DNA from: Volvox africanus
Taxonomy: Eukaryota > Chlorophyta > Chlorophyceae > Chlamydomonadales > Volvocaceae
Length of the DNA: 64,000 nt
Direction: 5' to 3'
NCBI GenBank assembly: GCA_030268105.1
Contig: BSDZ01000008.1
Span: 186,001-250,000, forward strand
In this document: positions 1 to 15,988 of the stretch, one piece after another
How positions within the stretch are numbered: position 1 is the stretch's first letter
How the letters are laid out: the number at the start of each line of letters is the position of its first letter
Notes under the pieces: model-generated
What the model was told of the DNA's origin: nothing
Database searches by the model: none
Seen by the model: the letters and a program-made list of their open reading frames with translations, nothing else
Program-made: the position numbers and the translations under genes

Positions 1-4244
<4,244 letters not shown>

Positions 4245-7200
4245 GCATCGAGGCGGCCGAGGGAAAGTGACTTGCGGGATGCGGGATGCGGACGGAGGTG
4301 GGGCGGCGAAGGGGGGAGGGTTAGGAAAGCAGCGCGTCGGGCGAGTTGTCCGCTGATCAGGCGAGAGTGCTGCGATGGAGGTGGGGTTCAGAGATGGTAG
4401 GGTGGAGGGACGGGGGGGCGTTACGGCTCACTCAATCTCCCGCATAACCCTGCAACGAAAAGAGGCAGTAAGTTTTCTTACCGGAGCAACGGCTTCCCGT
4501 ACACTCCGTGAGGGGCCTAGAGGTCCGCCGCCAGCACCAACGGACGGGAGGCTGTGTACGGCTCTGTAGGAGGAACGGCCGCGGCGTGTGAACCAAAATT
4601 CCCTTCCCTCCCCCCCCCCAAACACGCGCGCTTTGGTACGACGTGATGTCGAGACGCATCCATCGGGAGGCGTCGGAGGGAAGAATCCCGAAATGCATGT
4701 GTGGCGGCGTGTGTGTTTTGCGATTTCGCCTCTCGCAGTTTCGGGGTTCAATACATTGCTGCAGTATCTGGTGGGGTGGAGTCAGCCCAGTGTCAGTCCG
4801 CTGGATGCAAACGGGGAACGGGGTACTCCCAGGAAAAGGGGATTAGGGGGTTAGCTTGCGTTTGGAGCAGTGCAGCCGGGGCTGTTGGGGGTGGAAATGG
4901 GGAGGGCAGGGGATCGAGATTGCAGGTGGCGTGGCGCTTTGTGGCAGCGCCTTTCCCAGCGGGGAACCAGAGGGGGGAGAAGGGAGGGGTTGTTGCGTGT
5001 GTGTATTGACTGAACCACTCAGCTGGGAAGAGGGGTTTCCAAGGGGTCATATAAATGTGCATGGGTACATGTGTCTATTGTGTTCTTATACGCTGTACGG
5101 CGTCCAGTAGAAACGTGTGAACTGCATTTGTGTGTGTGTGTGTATTTGATAACAAGTATCACAGTTTACGGGGTCTTACGTGCGTCACAACGTACTCTGC
5201 ATGTGAGTTTCATGCCGTACGATGGTTTCTGCGGAAATGAGATACGGCAGCCTGATTTTCGCGGGAATCACACCGCGACAAGGAAGACACATAGCTTGGT
5301 GCGGGAATTTGCCCGCCATACCATATTTGATCATGTACGCCTCGTCATTGCCGGATACGCGGTGGCTCGCACCAAGCACCCGGTGTGAGCGGATGATTGA
5401 AGTGCACGTCTATACGGTCTATATGTGTGTGTGGGGGGGGAAGGCGGAGCTGTTGGTGGCGAATGATGGTTGCTCGATTTAATACCTGGCTTCTGGCTGC
5501 CGTATTCCGGAATCTCAAGGATGCAGTAACCATTTGGCAACCGGTGTTGTATAGTACAGATTGTCTGTTGGTAATCGTGAAGGAGACTTATAACCTGACA
5601 GTCTGTACGGCAAGTGCGTGTGATGGAACCAGGAAAGAGTTGAGGGGGAGAAAAACTTTGTGTGTACGTGTTCGGGCAGGTCGGGGGGGGAAGGCTTAAC
5701 TCCGCACTGTGGGGAGGGTCTGGGGCCAGTGGGTGGGGCTGTTTCAGATGGAGAAGGGGGAATGTGATTCCTGATACTGTGTTTCAGATGTAGCCACACT
5801 AGTAAAGTTAAGCTTATGGGGGGAATCGTTCCTGCCCACTGGGCCGAGAGGACCGGAAATTAATGAAGGTATGTCCTTCAGTCCGATCATATACCATGTA
5901 CAATATTTGGGTTGATCTTGTATACAGCCTTTCGGGTATGTTGGTTGAGAGATCGGGGTGATGAAATGGAGGGAGAGGTGCGGGAGCTGGGGTGAACTCC
6001 CGCCGCCGCCGCCGCCGCTGCTTCTGCCGCTGATTTGTTCGGTTTTTCGTTATACGGCTTCGGGACATGGAGTAAGCAACGGCCTGGTGTCGTACGTTGT
6101 TGCCGAAGATTTTTCACGGATTCACATGGTGGGGTTTGCCTCCGTGGTTTACTTCCAAAACACACACAAAGGATACGACACAACCCATGCACACAAAGTC
6201 GAAAGGGACCTCACCTACTGTTATGTCAGCACAACAAGTGCAAGGACCATCTGTACCTGCACCTGCTTGTTGTACGGGCGTACGGAGCACAACGCAGGGG
6301 CGGGAACCAACCAGAAGGCGAGTAGAGATGGAAAAAGGGTGTCGCTGGCGGATGTAGGTGGAGGTGAGGGGGGAAGAGGGGGCCACGAGAGGGAGAGGCG
6401 CGGGGAGGTGAATTTATGCAATTTAAGCTGCAGCAGGCTGTGACGGCAGGCTATGTTACCATGTCCTGTTTGATTGTTGGGTAACGCAGGTTTACTTCAG
6501 TTCCATATCTGCATGTACTTGATATGGATCCAGATCCGCATCCAATCTCTTCTGGATCCAACTGTGTCATCACTCGGCCGCAGTATTAAAAGAGGATATA
6601 TTAGCACAGAGTATCGAGGTACTTAGGCTGGATGCTAGAGCGCCGCCAGTGGTATAAAGAGGAATAAGTCGTTTTATATCCGACCCAACCCAGAGCTATG
6701 CCCCCTACCGCGTGGATCCGGAAGCTACTTCAGCGGTATGTTCGTTAGTGAGGGTCAGTGTCGGCCAGAGAAGTACCCCGGATGTTAGCTAAATGAACGT
6801 CATGGTTCACCCGATCGCGTCCCATACTCTGGTCGCTTAGCAAACTCTACGGCTAGCAGGCTTTAATCATTTATCAAACATCGACAGACGCCAATAAAAC
6901 TAAAACCCTAAACCCTACGGTCTCGTTTGGTTATGGCGGCACCTTTCCTGTACAGGCTCACATCTGACATGCCTTCAAAACATCATATCAGTGCTCATCA
7001 TACAAATACTTTTTGTATTTGCCATACATGATAACACTTGTATCTCTGATATGTGTAGTCAATGATGTGATTTGCTTGCAAGCCATCAGGCAAGCTTGCA
7101 TAGAAGCAATTTGCTGGTCTTATGCGAACCGTCGACATATATCTTGATTATGAATTAAATGTAGGTTAGGATGTTATCTGTAAAATACTCAATACATCTT

Positions 7201-7267
7201 AGTATAGTAGTAGTAAAACCCAAAGAGGGTTGTCAGAAAGGTCGTTGCGAAGAGCTGCTCCTGCGTC
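4245..7267. other. NTRC 3' flank, no gene recognised
   Basis: After the NTRC stop I see G-runs, (TG)n stretches, several TGTACGG motifs (4555, 5094, 5604, 6271) and AT-richer DNA after about 6.4 kb. A cluster of GGATCCAGATCC-like units lies near 6524-6560 and a telomere-like CTAAAACCCTAAACCCT near 6900. No open frame here has volvocine-like codon use or a recognisable domain. It probably includes the NTRC 3' UTR. Confidence 0.5.
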
Positions 7268-7847
7268 ATGGAGGCTGTGAGGGATTTGCTGGTGTGACAG
7301 CTGCTGACGTTCCGGGAGCAAGCGGGGACGGAGCAGCCCCTGGGGTGGTCTTGGTCACTAGTGGGAGGAAGACATACACACACGCACATTTTCAGACACA
7401 CACAAACGCCTTCTCATTCGCAAATGCCTTCTCTTCCTGTACGGCTTGCACAGATGGACCCGGACATGATCCGGCTGGCCGAGGCCTGTGACGTGCCTTT
7501 GGAGCCGGTCTTCTTCGACTCCACCCAGGGCACCTGGACGGCCGCTGGCTGCAGCCGTACAAAGCAGGGGGATTGGCAGTGTACATCGAGGAGGAGATCT
7601 GCATGCGGAATCCTCTGCCATTGATGACGCAGTGGTGGTGGGGGAAGGTAGCGGTACGGGGGGAGGTGGAGATGGCATTGGCGGGACAGGAGTGATGGCA
7701 GCCATGGACGGTACGACGCCATGGGCAGCCACATTTACAGATATCAAGACCAGGCGAGACGCGTTGCCGTTGACGGCGTCGCTGCCGTCGTCGCTGTCAC
7801 CCTTGTCGCCGTCGTCTTTAGCAGCAGCTGAGGTGACCGCAGGATAG
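7268..7847 (+). CDS. Weak candidate small gene, unidentified
   Basis: I do not recognise this. An ATG at 7268 opens a short phase-0 exon (7268-7291) ending in a GT donor. A strongly GC3-rich stretch starting after CACAG at 7454 reads MDPDMIRLAEACDVPLEPVF and onward, which looks like true coding sequence. A third stretch from about 7580 to the stop at 7847 is open in another frame and is rich in Gly, Ala and Ser, which would need one more intron near 7552-7580. There is no recognised domain. The model may be wrong or the piece may be a gene relic; the opposite strand also carries a long open frame that I consider a shadow. Confidence 0.28.
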
Positions 7848-9605
7848 CCGGCGGCGGGTGGACGGAACAGAATCACATCCTGTAAATGTTGTACATTCAA
7901 CGTACGATATGGAATGGTAACGCCGAGGGCTGTTGTCCGTTGTCCTGATGTTCGGGGCAAGGGTAGAGTTCCCCCCCCCCCAGGGGGAGAACGTCTTGAA
8001 CAGCGTCTCGGGATTGACATTTCTTTGAGGGTGGGGTCGAATGTGATCGGGATTCGGGTCACCCCTGTACTGGTGGGGCAGAAGTGGCAGCGCCTTCGGA
8101 GGTGTTGCCTTTGCGTCTTGCGAGAAGAAACCGTGCATGCTGACATTATGGCGGATACAGATATCTTTATACATACATATATACAAAAAAACATTGTACC
8201 AAATTGTTTTTTTACATTACATAAAAACAATTTGATACTTTCATTTAATGGCGGCAAGGGATTGCGATTGACCATTCGGAAAGGATAAATATCATAACAC
8301 CCCATCGTGGCCTTCCCCACGAGGTGGGCTACTCGGCATCACACTGCTGCGATGTGAGAGACGCGCCGCATGTCCTGTAAGGCACACAGTGGCGACTCAA
8401 TTTAGGTCTTTTCGAACGCTAACGAGTCAACGAACAACGGCCAACCGATACCGATATCGGAATTGGGGATCTTTCCTTGTCGCCTTGCCCCTCCGCCGCT
8501 TCCCCAACTCCCCTCCGCCTCCCGCGACACATACACACACACACAGCAGTTTGGGACGTTGCATAATGACAATTTGTGTAGTTGTTGTTGCTGGCGTCCA
8601 CATTCGTCTGACCCTTACCCAAAAGGCACAGCGGCAGCGGCAGCCTTCGCCGTCGGCTCCAAAAGCGCTATTGCTGACCTCCATGGTATGCATGGCTATG
8701 CACCGACATATACATCTCCGATGGGCCCTATGAGGCGAAAAATCGTCACTTCGGCAGGTGTATGTACATGCACGGCATGTGATTAATATCATGTTTGAAA
8801 AACGATCACGCAATGACGCATGTAACCCGCCAATGCCCCTCCACTCCCCCTCTTCTCCCCCCCCTTCCCGGGCCAAACCTCCAGCCACATCAATTCCGCT
8901 TGCTGCTGCCCACCGGGGCACGAGTGCGTACGAAGCACGAGCACTAAAACATCTCCCCCCGTGGCCGGGAAGGGAGACATTCCTGATTGCTGCGATAAGC
9001 CGACACACGGCAGCGCCAACCGTGAACGGACCGACATAACCGCCAACGGTTAACCGCCGTGCTTACGAGGGTAGCTAGCAGACCGTATCTCTCACAAACG
9101 TATATTTATTGTTCTCTTTCAATATGCCGAATCCGCAATCTAGCCAAGACATGATCCGTACGAAAGCCGTACACATGTACAGCTGGCTCACAGAAAATAA
9201 CGATATTAGGTGCGAAAGCGAATGCGGGGTCCTTCCGTTTTGCCTGAACCCATTCCTTTCGCCATTCGCCCTTCCCCCCCTCCCCCTCCTCTTCTCCCCA
9301 CCGCTTTCATGCAACATAATTCAGAAACTCGCAGGAACCGATAACGGATTTAAACCGAACCCAACTCAACCGACATCATCTTGAACCTGATATCCACCCC
9401 GCGCGATGACATCCAAAGGTGCCATTGCATTCAACCAGTCCCATGTTGGATCGACCGACCCACTGACCCAAGGGTCACATCCTCGCGCGTTTTCGCTCAC
9501 TCAACTCCATGTTCGTTCGGCCTACCCCCAAAAACCTCCTCCGGCACACCTCGACTTCGGATCCGTCTATTTTCTGTTTTCCGTTTTCTGTTGACTACGC
9601 GTACT
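7848..9605. other. Intergenic, no gene recognised
   Basis: Contains C-runs, CA tracts and AT-rich patches (for example 8160-8240). No exon with recognisable homology was found on either strand. The imperfect palindrome TGACCCAAGGGTCA lies at 9464-9477, just downstream of the ACS stop. Confidence 0.5.
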
Positions 9606-9714
9606 TCACTTCCCTCGCAGCTCCACGAGTGTCTGAACGACCCCTGGGTCGGCGAGGGTGGACACATCCCCGAGCTGGTCCTCCTCCCTGGCAGCAATCT
9701 TACGCAGCACTCGC

Positions 9715-9746
<32 letters not shown>

Positions 9747-9766
9747 ACCAGGAGCCTGCATGTCAG

Positions 9767-9798
<32 letters not shown>

Positions 9799-10562
9799 CA
9801 ACCGCATGGGAAGAGGTGACTAGGCAGATCAGGGGGGGCGGTGATTGCCATGGCGGCGGCAGCAGCGAGGTGACCTCAATGCTGTCTGTCTGCCTTCCTC
9901 AAAAGGCAATCCCTGATGAGCACTGGTTGATTTGGCGTTCAGTGCTGTCAGCACTGGTTCCCCCCCCCCTCCCCCTCCCCCTCACCCAGTGGATGACGTC
10001 GGGCGCCGCGAATGCCCCGATGCTGTTCCTGACAGCGGCCACCAGCTCCTTCCGGAGGGCCGGGCTGGGCTCCGTACCCGCCATCAGGGTGACGTACGCG
10101 TAGATGCCCTGACCCTTGATCGGGTGGTCGTACCCAACAACCGCTGCCTCGGCACAAGCAGGATGAGCCACGAGGGCGGACTCCACTTCCGCCGTACCGA
10201 TGCGGTGCCCCGAGACGTTAATGACGTCGTCCACACGACCAGTAATCCAGTAGTAGCCATCAGCATCCCGGCGGCACCCATCACCTGCTCGGGAGGGGGA
10301 GGGGGTGGGAAAAGGGGCCGAGAGGCTTTGAGTTGGGGTTTCAATAGAAAGGGGATACGGGAGGGGGGTTGCAGTGTGATGTTCGGGATTGTGTGCGGGG
10401 TGTACGGCCCCATACCAAGTGAGGAGGGGGAGAGGAGGTGGCGATGGGGAACCCCCTTCGGAGAGGTCTCGAGACGCCGGAGCCCGTCGAGTTGGACAAG
10501 TAGAAGGACCCCTCCGCACAGCACACTAGTACGGCAAAACCCTAAACCAGTAATTCCTAGAT

Positions 10563-10594
<32 letters not shown>

Positions 10595-13500
10595 GAGAAG
10601 GTTCCCACTTGAGCTTATGACGTGATGCTACAAAAGGCGTGGAAAGGGTGCGTGCTGTAACGCGCGTTCATACCCTGCACACATATACATATCACGGCAC
10701 CACCCCATGGTGTTGGGTGCTGACGATATTCCGCGTGTCCCCTTGCCCTCCCTCCCCCATTTGTCACACACTCACCGGTGAAGTAGTAGCCTGGGTAAGG
10801 GCCAAAGTAGTTGGATTGGTAGCGCTCGTGATCGCCGTACACAGTACGGAGGGTCGAGGGCCAGGGCTGAGCGATGGCCAGCACACCCTCAGCCTCTCCC
10901 TGTGGGTGTTCAAATACAGCGAAGGGTTGACTCGTTCTAAGAACTGTAGAAAGCATTACGGAGATCTATTGGGTGGGGGGAGGACGGTGTTAATCACGAG
11001 CAACTCACAGCGCGGACAGCGGTTCCCTCATCTCCCCCCTACCCCTCAATCCCCTCCATCTTCCCACCGCTTCATCCCCCATCTTCCCACCCCTCCACCC
11101 CTCAATCCCCCCACCCTTCCCCCTTCCCCCGCCCACCTGCAGCTCGTTGCCCTTCTCGTCCAGCACCACCGGCCGTACACCGAAGAAAGGCAGGGTTGCG
11201 CTCCCCGGCTTCTCCTCCCAGGCCCCCGGCAGCGGGGTGATCATGTGGCCACCCGTCTCCGTCTGCCACCACGTGTCCACGATGGGACACCTGCGATGCA
11301 GCATTGGCAGCCACAGATGACGGAGGCAGTGCTGGGAATAACCGTGCCGATACTGGACGTACCTGCCTCCGCCCACAACTTCGTAGTACCAGCGCCATGC
11401 CTCGGGGTTGATCGGCTCGCCCACGGAGCCCAGCAGACGCAGAGATGACGTGTCGCATTGAGTGACCCATGGGTCACCGAAGCCCATCAATGAGCGAATG
11501 GCGGTGGGAGCGGTGTAGAAGTGCGTCACGCGGCGGGCGGCCACCACCTCCCAACAGCGCGCGGGGGTGGGGTGGGTGGGTACGCCCTCGAAGACGACCT
11601 GGTGGGGTGAGGGGCACGACACGGGGGGTGGGGCCGTGTAAAACCCGGTGATGGACTCTGATAAGGGAGCTGTGGTGGCGGAGGCGGATGAGTGCGGACC
11701 CCCCCCCGCCCCTCCGGGGGTACAGACCGGGTGCGCCAGCTGCCAGCAGTTATGAGCGCATGAGCTCCGAAGTCGTGAAACCCCAAACACGCACGCGCGG
11801 GCGCACACAGGTTTCCTTCGTCCTTCCCCACCAGAGGCCACAAGTTACCAAACTGCACACACACACACACATACACACACACAACCACTGAGCAGCAGTA
11901 CCAGGTATCGCCGGGTCTCCTTCGCCCCTCCCAGCCGCACCTGCGTGGCGCCGTTGAGCAGCGGCCCGTACGCCAGGTAGGTGTGACCGGTGATCCATCC
12001 GCAATCTGCCGTACACCAGTACACGTCACCCCGCTGCAGTCCGAACACGTGGCGCATGGTGGTGGCGCCGTACACCATGTATCCGCCAGTGGTGTGCAAA
12101 ACACCCTTGGGCTTACCTGGTGCGGGCGTGTGGGAAGGCGGGTATTGATGGGGGGGGGGTTTGCGTGCCGCGTGTGTGTGTATTTGTGGATGTCAACGGA
12201 CCCATGGGTCACAGGAACAGAATGTTGGGCTCTTGTGAACACGCGTACATACATACTCAGGGGTGTTGGGGGATGATGGATTTAGATCAATAACAGATCT
12301 CAAACGCTCATTCGCCCGAGAGCGCCACTTTTGGCTTCCGCGTCAAGTGCAGTCCTGATCTCATTCGTTCATCAACCGAATCTACCCGTGATATTCGGTT
12401 TCGGAGCAGCAGGGCGCTTCCCTGACACCCTGCTGCTGCCTGCAACCGAGCCCACCCCTTCCTCCCAGGGGCACCTACAATTAGAAGTATGCTGATGCTG
12501 CTCAGCTCCTTATGGTTTCAAAACCCTAAACCCCTAGATCCCCCCTCCCCTCCTCTCCCACCTTCCCCCGCATACCCGTGGACCCCGACGTGTATAGGAG
12601 GAAGAGTGGGTGCTCAGCATCCACCCACTCCACGGGGCAGGTGGTGGGCTGCTGCTCAACCTCCGACTGCCACCAGCGGTCTCGGCCCGCCGTAAATGGG
12701 CAGTCGGCCGCAGGTACGGCATTGTCGTTCTCGTACACAAGTACGGTCTCTACCTGTGTCATCACCGCGAAACACACGGTCATGGTCGCCCACGCCAGTG
12801 CAGTATGATGTTCTATGTGCTATTTGCTATGAGCGCATTTCTCTCCTCTCCCCCTCCTTGGATTTCATTTCCCGTAACCTCGATCATGAAATCTTACCTC
12901 CAGCCCTCCCTGCCGCCATTTGCTCTGCTCCCTCCCACCGGGGCCCTTCATAACCATTCCGCGCTCAAGCCTTCCGCGCACCCCCACTCGCATTCCCCAA
13001 ATACACACACGCGCACATGAAGGCACATGCATGCCCTCGCCCGCTTTCTTGGTCCTGCCACCCCCAGTCAGTCCCGAAACCGGCCCTCCCACTGACTGAC
13101 CTGGTGTCCCGCCTTGGCGCACAGGTCCAGGGCCTTATCCGCGATCTTCTTGAGCTCGATGTGTTTGGGACCCCTCCTCACCCCGCTAGCCGTCAGGAGC
13201 ACCTGGGTGCGGCCGCATGGTGGTGATTGTGTCGGTCATCATGCAGGTGGTGGTTATGGTGGTGGTCAAAACAGTCCTCACCGGTCTCCAATATCACAAT
13301 ATCTAATTGCATTTCTAATTCACGTTTTGTTGCCGCCTTTTTCCGCCCCCCCCTCCCCCCGCCAGGAGCAGAGAGCATAACGCACAAGTTCGCCGCAGCC
13401 GCCGTGACACTCACTTTGGCGTTGCAGTCCTCCATGCGACCAGCCAGGGCCTCCGCACTGAAGCCGCCGAACACCACACTGTGTACGGCACCGATGCGGG

Positions 13501-15321
13501 CGCAGGCAAGCATCGCTAGAGGGAGCTCCAACAACATTGGCATGTAAATGGCCACAGCTTCACCCTTCTTAACGCCGGCGGCACGAAGCCAATTGGCCTG
13601 CAGGTGGCGGAGAGAGGGGGGCAGGACGCGGATCGTGATGAGGGAAAGGGAGGGGTAGGCATAGGGTAGGGTAGGGAAAAAGGGAAAAAGAAGCCCTCGC
13701 CTCCCCCCCCTCCCGCCCCCTCCCGCCTTCCGCACATCTGTCGCACCACACGCTCCTCCCTACCCAAGCCCCCAACCCCAACGGCAAGAAATCTTCCAAT
13801 CACACAACAGGACGGCTGTAACTCCCAAGCAACCACTTCCCCCTCGTCCCCCTTCCCTCCGCACGCCCTAAGTACACGTACCCTCCCGTCGCCGTCCGTA
13901 CAGAAGCACGAAATACCCACCAGGCGGCAGACCTCCTCCAGAGCCTCTGAGTACGTCATGGACTTCTCGCGGCCCACGTCGTTACCCTCCCACATGAAAC
14001 ACACATCGCCTCCGTGTCCCCCCTCCACGTTGCGGTCCAGGCAGTTGTAGGCGATGTTAGTGGTCGCGCCCCGAAACCACTCCACCGAGATGGGGCCCTT
14101 CCGGACATCGAAGTTGTACCGCATGTGGTTGGGCTCCCACTGCGCACGCCGTGAAAGTACGACACGCGTGTACGACAAACGGACAAGGCAGCGAGATGAA
14201 ATCCCATGCAGGTCAAGCTCAACGAGAGGTGAAGCCAATGATGCATTGTACGGAGGCTTAGCATACGATGCGCCGAAAAGAATATTACCCCTTTTTCCGA
14301 GAGGATCGAAGCGTTTATTTAGCGGGAAGCACGGGAGGGGTGGGGAGGGAAGGGGAAACTCCCCCTAGGTGCGGGGGCGGGTATCAGCTCGAAACGTCCG
14401 TAGCACACACGTTCCGAAGCTTTTGCAGCGTATCCAATGTTTCAGATACGTGCGCCACTTCCCTGTGCATGCATCGTCACGACCTCCAGGGCGTTGTTTT
14501 CTGTATGTGTATGTGTGCATGTGTATGTGTGCGGAGAAGGGGGCGGAGTCCCCTCCCCCCACCGACCAAGCCGTGCAAGCCAGGTATTGGGGGCAGCAAA
14601 ATGATGAATCAAACGAAACCAGGAACCCGGACGTCTTTCGTGACGTCCAGCAAGGTACAGAATTTCAGAAGTTCAGGAGGCGGCAAATGCGCCACTGATC
14701 CAACACCCGTGAAAAAGAAGTGAAAACGCCCACAACGGGTTTCGAGCGCCCCACCTTGGCCCGTTTCCTCCAATGTGCAAACACAATAGGCTTTCAGCCC
14801 GAACAAGTGAAACACGTCTAGCAACTACAAAAACACGGGGAAGAACTAAAGGCGGGAACACACCTTCTTCTGCCAGTAAAACTGCTCTGCGATCTCGGAC
14901 CAGAAGCCGGCGGGATCCTCAATGCTGCGATTGTACAACGCCAAGTACTGCGCAGGGTAGACAGAGTAACATAGGGGCAAGGACGAGTCTAAGTCTGTGT
15001 GCCTGTGGCTATAAAGTTTGGCATGAGCAGTCCCGTGCGCATGTAGACTTGGGAGACAATAATAAGGCAATCAGCGATCCTCCCCGTTGTTTTGCTGGTG
15101 GCGTTGGGGGTAGGGATGTGACACACCCTCAATCCGCAATTCTACGATTTGCTCATTGAAACCAGGTAGCTATTAATATATTATTCTGAAGTAGGATTAC
15201 ATTAAACATCTGCTTTTGCCGAGGAAGGAGTCACCTGCTCCTTATTCGTGACGAAGTTGGAATTCAAGAAAGATGCCGTCTGCACCGGAGCCTCGGGTGC
15301 AGCAACATTGGAAAGCGTCAC
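9606..15321 (-). CDS. ACS: Acetyl-CoA synthetase (AMP-forming), 5' end unresolved
   Basis: Activates acetate to acetyl-CoA through an acetyl-adenylate. Read from high to low coordinates, exons give an N-terminal [18 protein letters not shown] segment (about 14.9 kb), a block containing [20 protein letters not shown], then [18 protein letters not shown] and [16 protein letters not shown], the AMP-binding loop LLYTSGSTG split from [12 protein letters not shown] by an intron, [13 protein letters not shown], the C-terminal [20 protein letters not shown] hinge, and the catalytic-lysine motif [12 protein letters not shown]. The last exon is 9606-9755 with stop TGA; the one before ends at 9986. All core motifs are intact, so the gene looks functional. 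The most upstream likely exon begins near 15321 ([14 protein letters not shown]). I could not fix the initiator ATG, so compartment is undecided. Confidence 0.92.
9771..9798 (+). repeat. (GACA)n microsatellite in ACS last intron
   Basis: Seven tandem GACA units lie just upstream (in the gene's sense) of the acceptor of the last ACS exon. Related (GACA)n tracts occur near 17260-17283 in the M41-like gene and near 42808-42823. Confidence 0.85.
11462..11477. repeat. 16-bp perfect palindrome GTGACCCATGGGTCAC
   Basis: Perfect inverted repeat lying within an ACS exon, where it encodes part of GDPWVTQ. Its ACCCATGGGT core recurs exactly at 12200-12209 (ACS intron), 43129-43138 (intergenic) and 59652-59661 (kinase exon). 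See findings. Confidence 0.85.
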
Positions 15322-15988
15322 CTGCAGCACAGATTAGAAAAGTTATTTGTCGGGTTGTGTGTATGTATGCAACCAACGTTTTCAGGCCGAACGAACGAGA
15401 CGTCTGCGTAGGCAACCGCATGAAAATGCCAAAAACATTTATGTACCCTGAATATCTCACCCTCTGTTTTTTGCTGTAGTGGCGGAGTGGCACATGCTGG
15501 TGTGAGCCAGTGCCTGCAAGCCGGGAGCGAATCAGCGTCGGTCTCGCGCTGTATTATGCAAACCAGAGGAACTGAGGATCCCACGCACCCCAGCAAGCAC
15601 GACGTTGATGATGAACTTGAGACGCCTTGGGAAGCTGCATCTTTACGCAAGAACCCCCTGCCCAACCGTTGGCCCTTTTTTTACAGAGCGAGGCAGGCGT
15701 TGCTGAGCAGGCAGACAACCTCTAATTTTGAAAACAAAATGCCAGCCCAACGTCATCAAAGTTTCAGGTCTTAATATATGGACAAAAAGGTCCCTGCGTC
15801 ACAAGCCCATTACGAAACGGGATTGATTACTCGGGCACAATGGTTGACCTTCAAAGATAAAGCAACAAAATGCTCACGCTCATCAAAGAATATAAGTCAA
15901 TAGTAGAGTTAAATATTCACAAACTGCACAATTGTGCTGAGGCTGCCGACTCCCGGAGATATCCAAGCAGTTGAGAGTCATGAGAAAT
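15322..15988. other. Interval between ACS and the M41-like gene
   Basis: Both flanking genes run on the minus strand, so this should hold the 5' end and promoter of ACS and the 3' UTR of the next gene. Small minus-strand ATG frames near 15.6-15.8 kb could be the missing ACS leader exon, but none joins convincingly. Confidence 0.4.

Noticed and set aside
7268..7330. In-frame TGA recoding (selenocysteine) between MEAVRDLLV and QLLTFREQ
   Set aside because: A GT donor just before the TGA is a simpler explanation, and no SECIS-like element or selenoprotein family match was seen.
7358..8320. 320-residue open frame on the minus strand
   Set aside because: Starts at AT-rich sequence, has no domain, and overlaps a plus-strand stretch with better codon use; likely a chance frame in GC-rich DNA.
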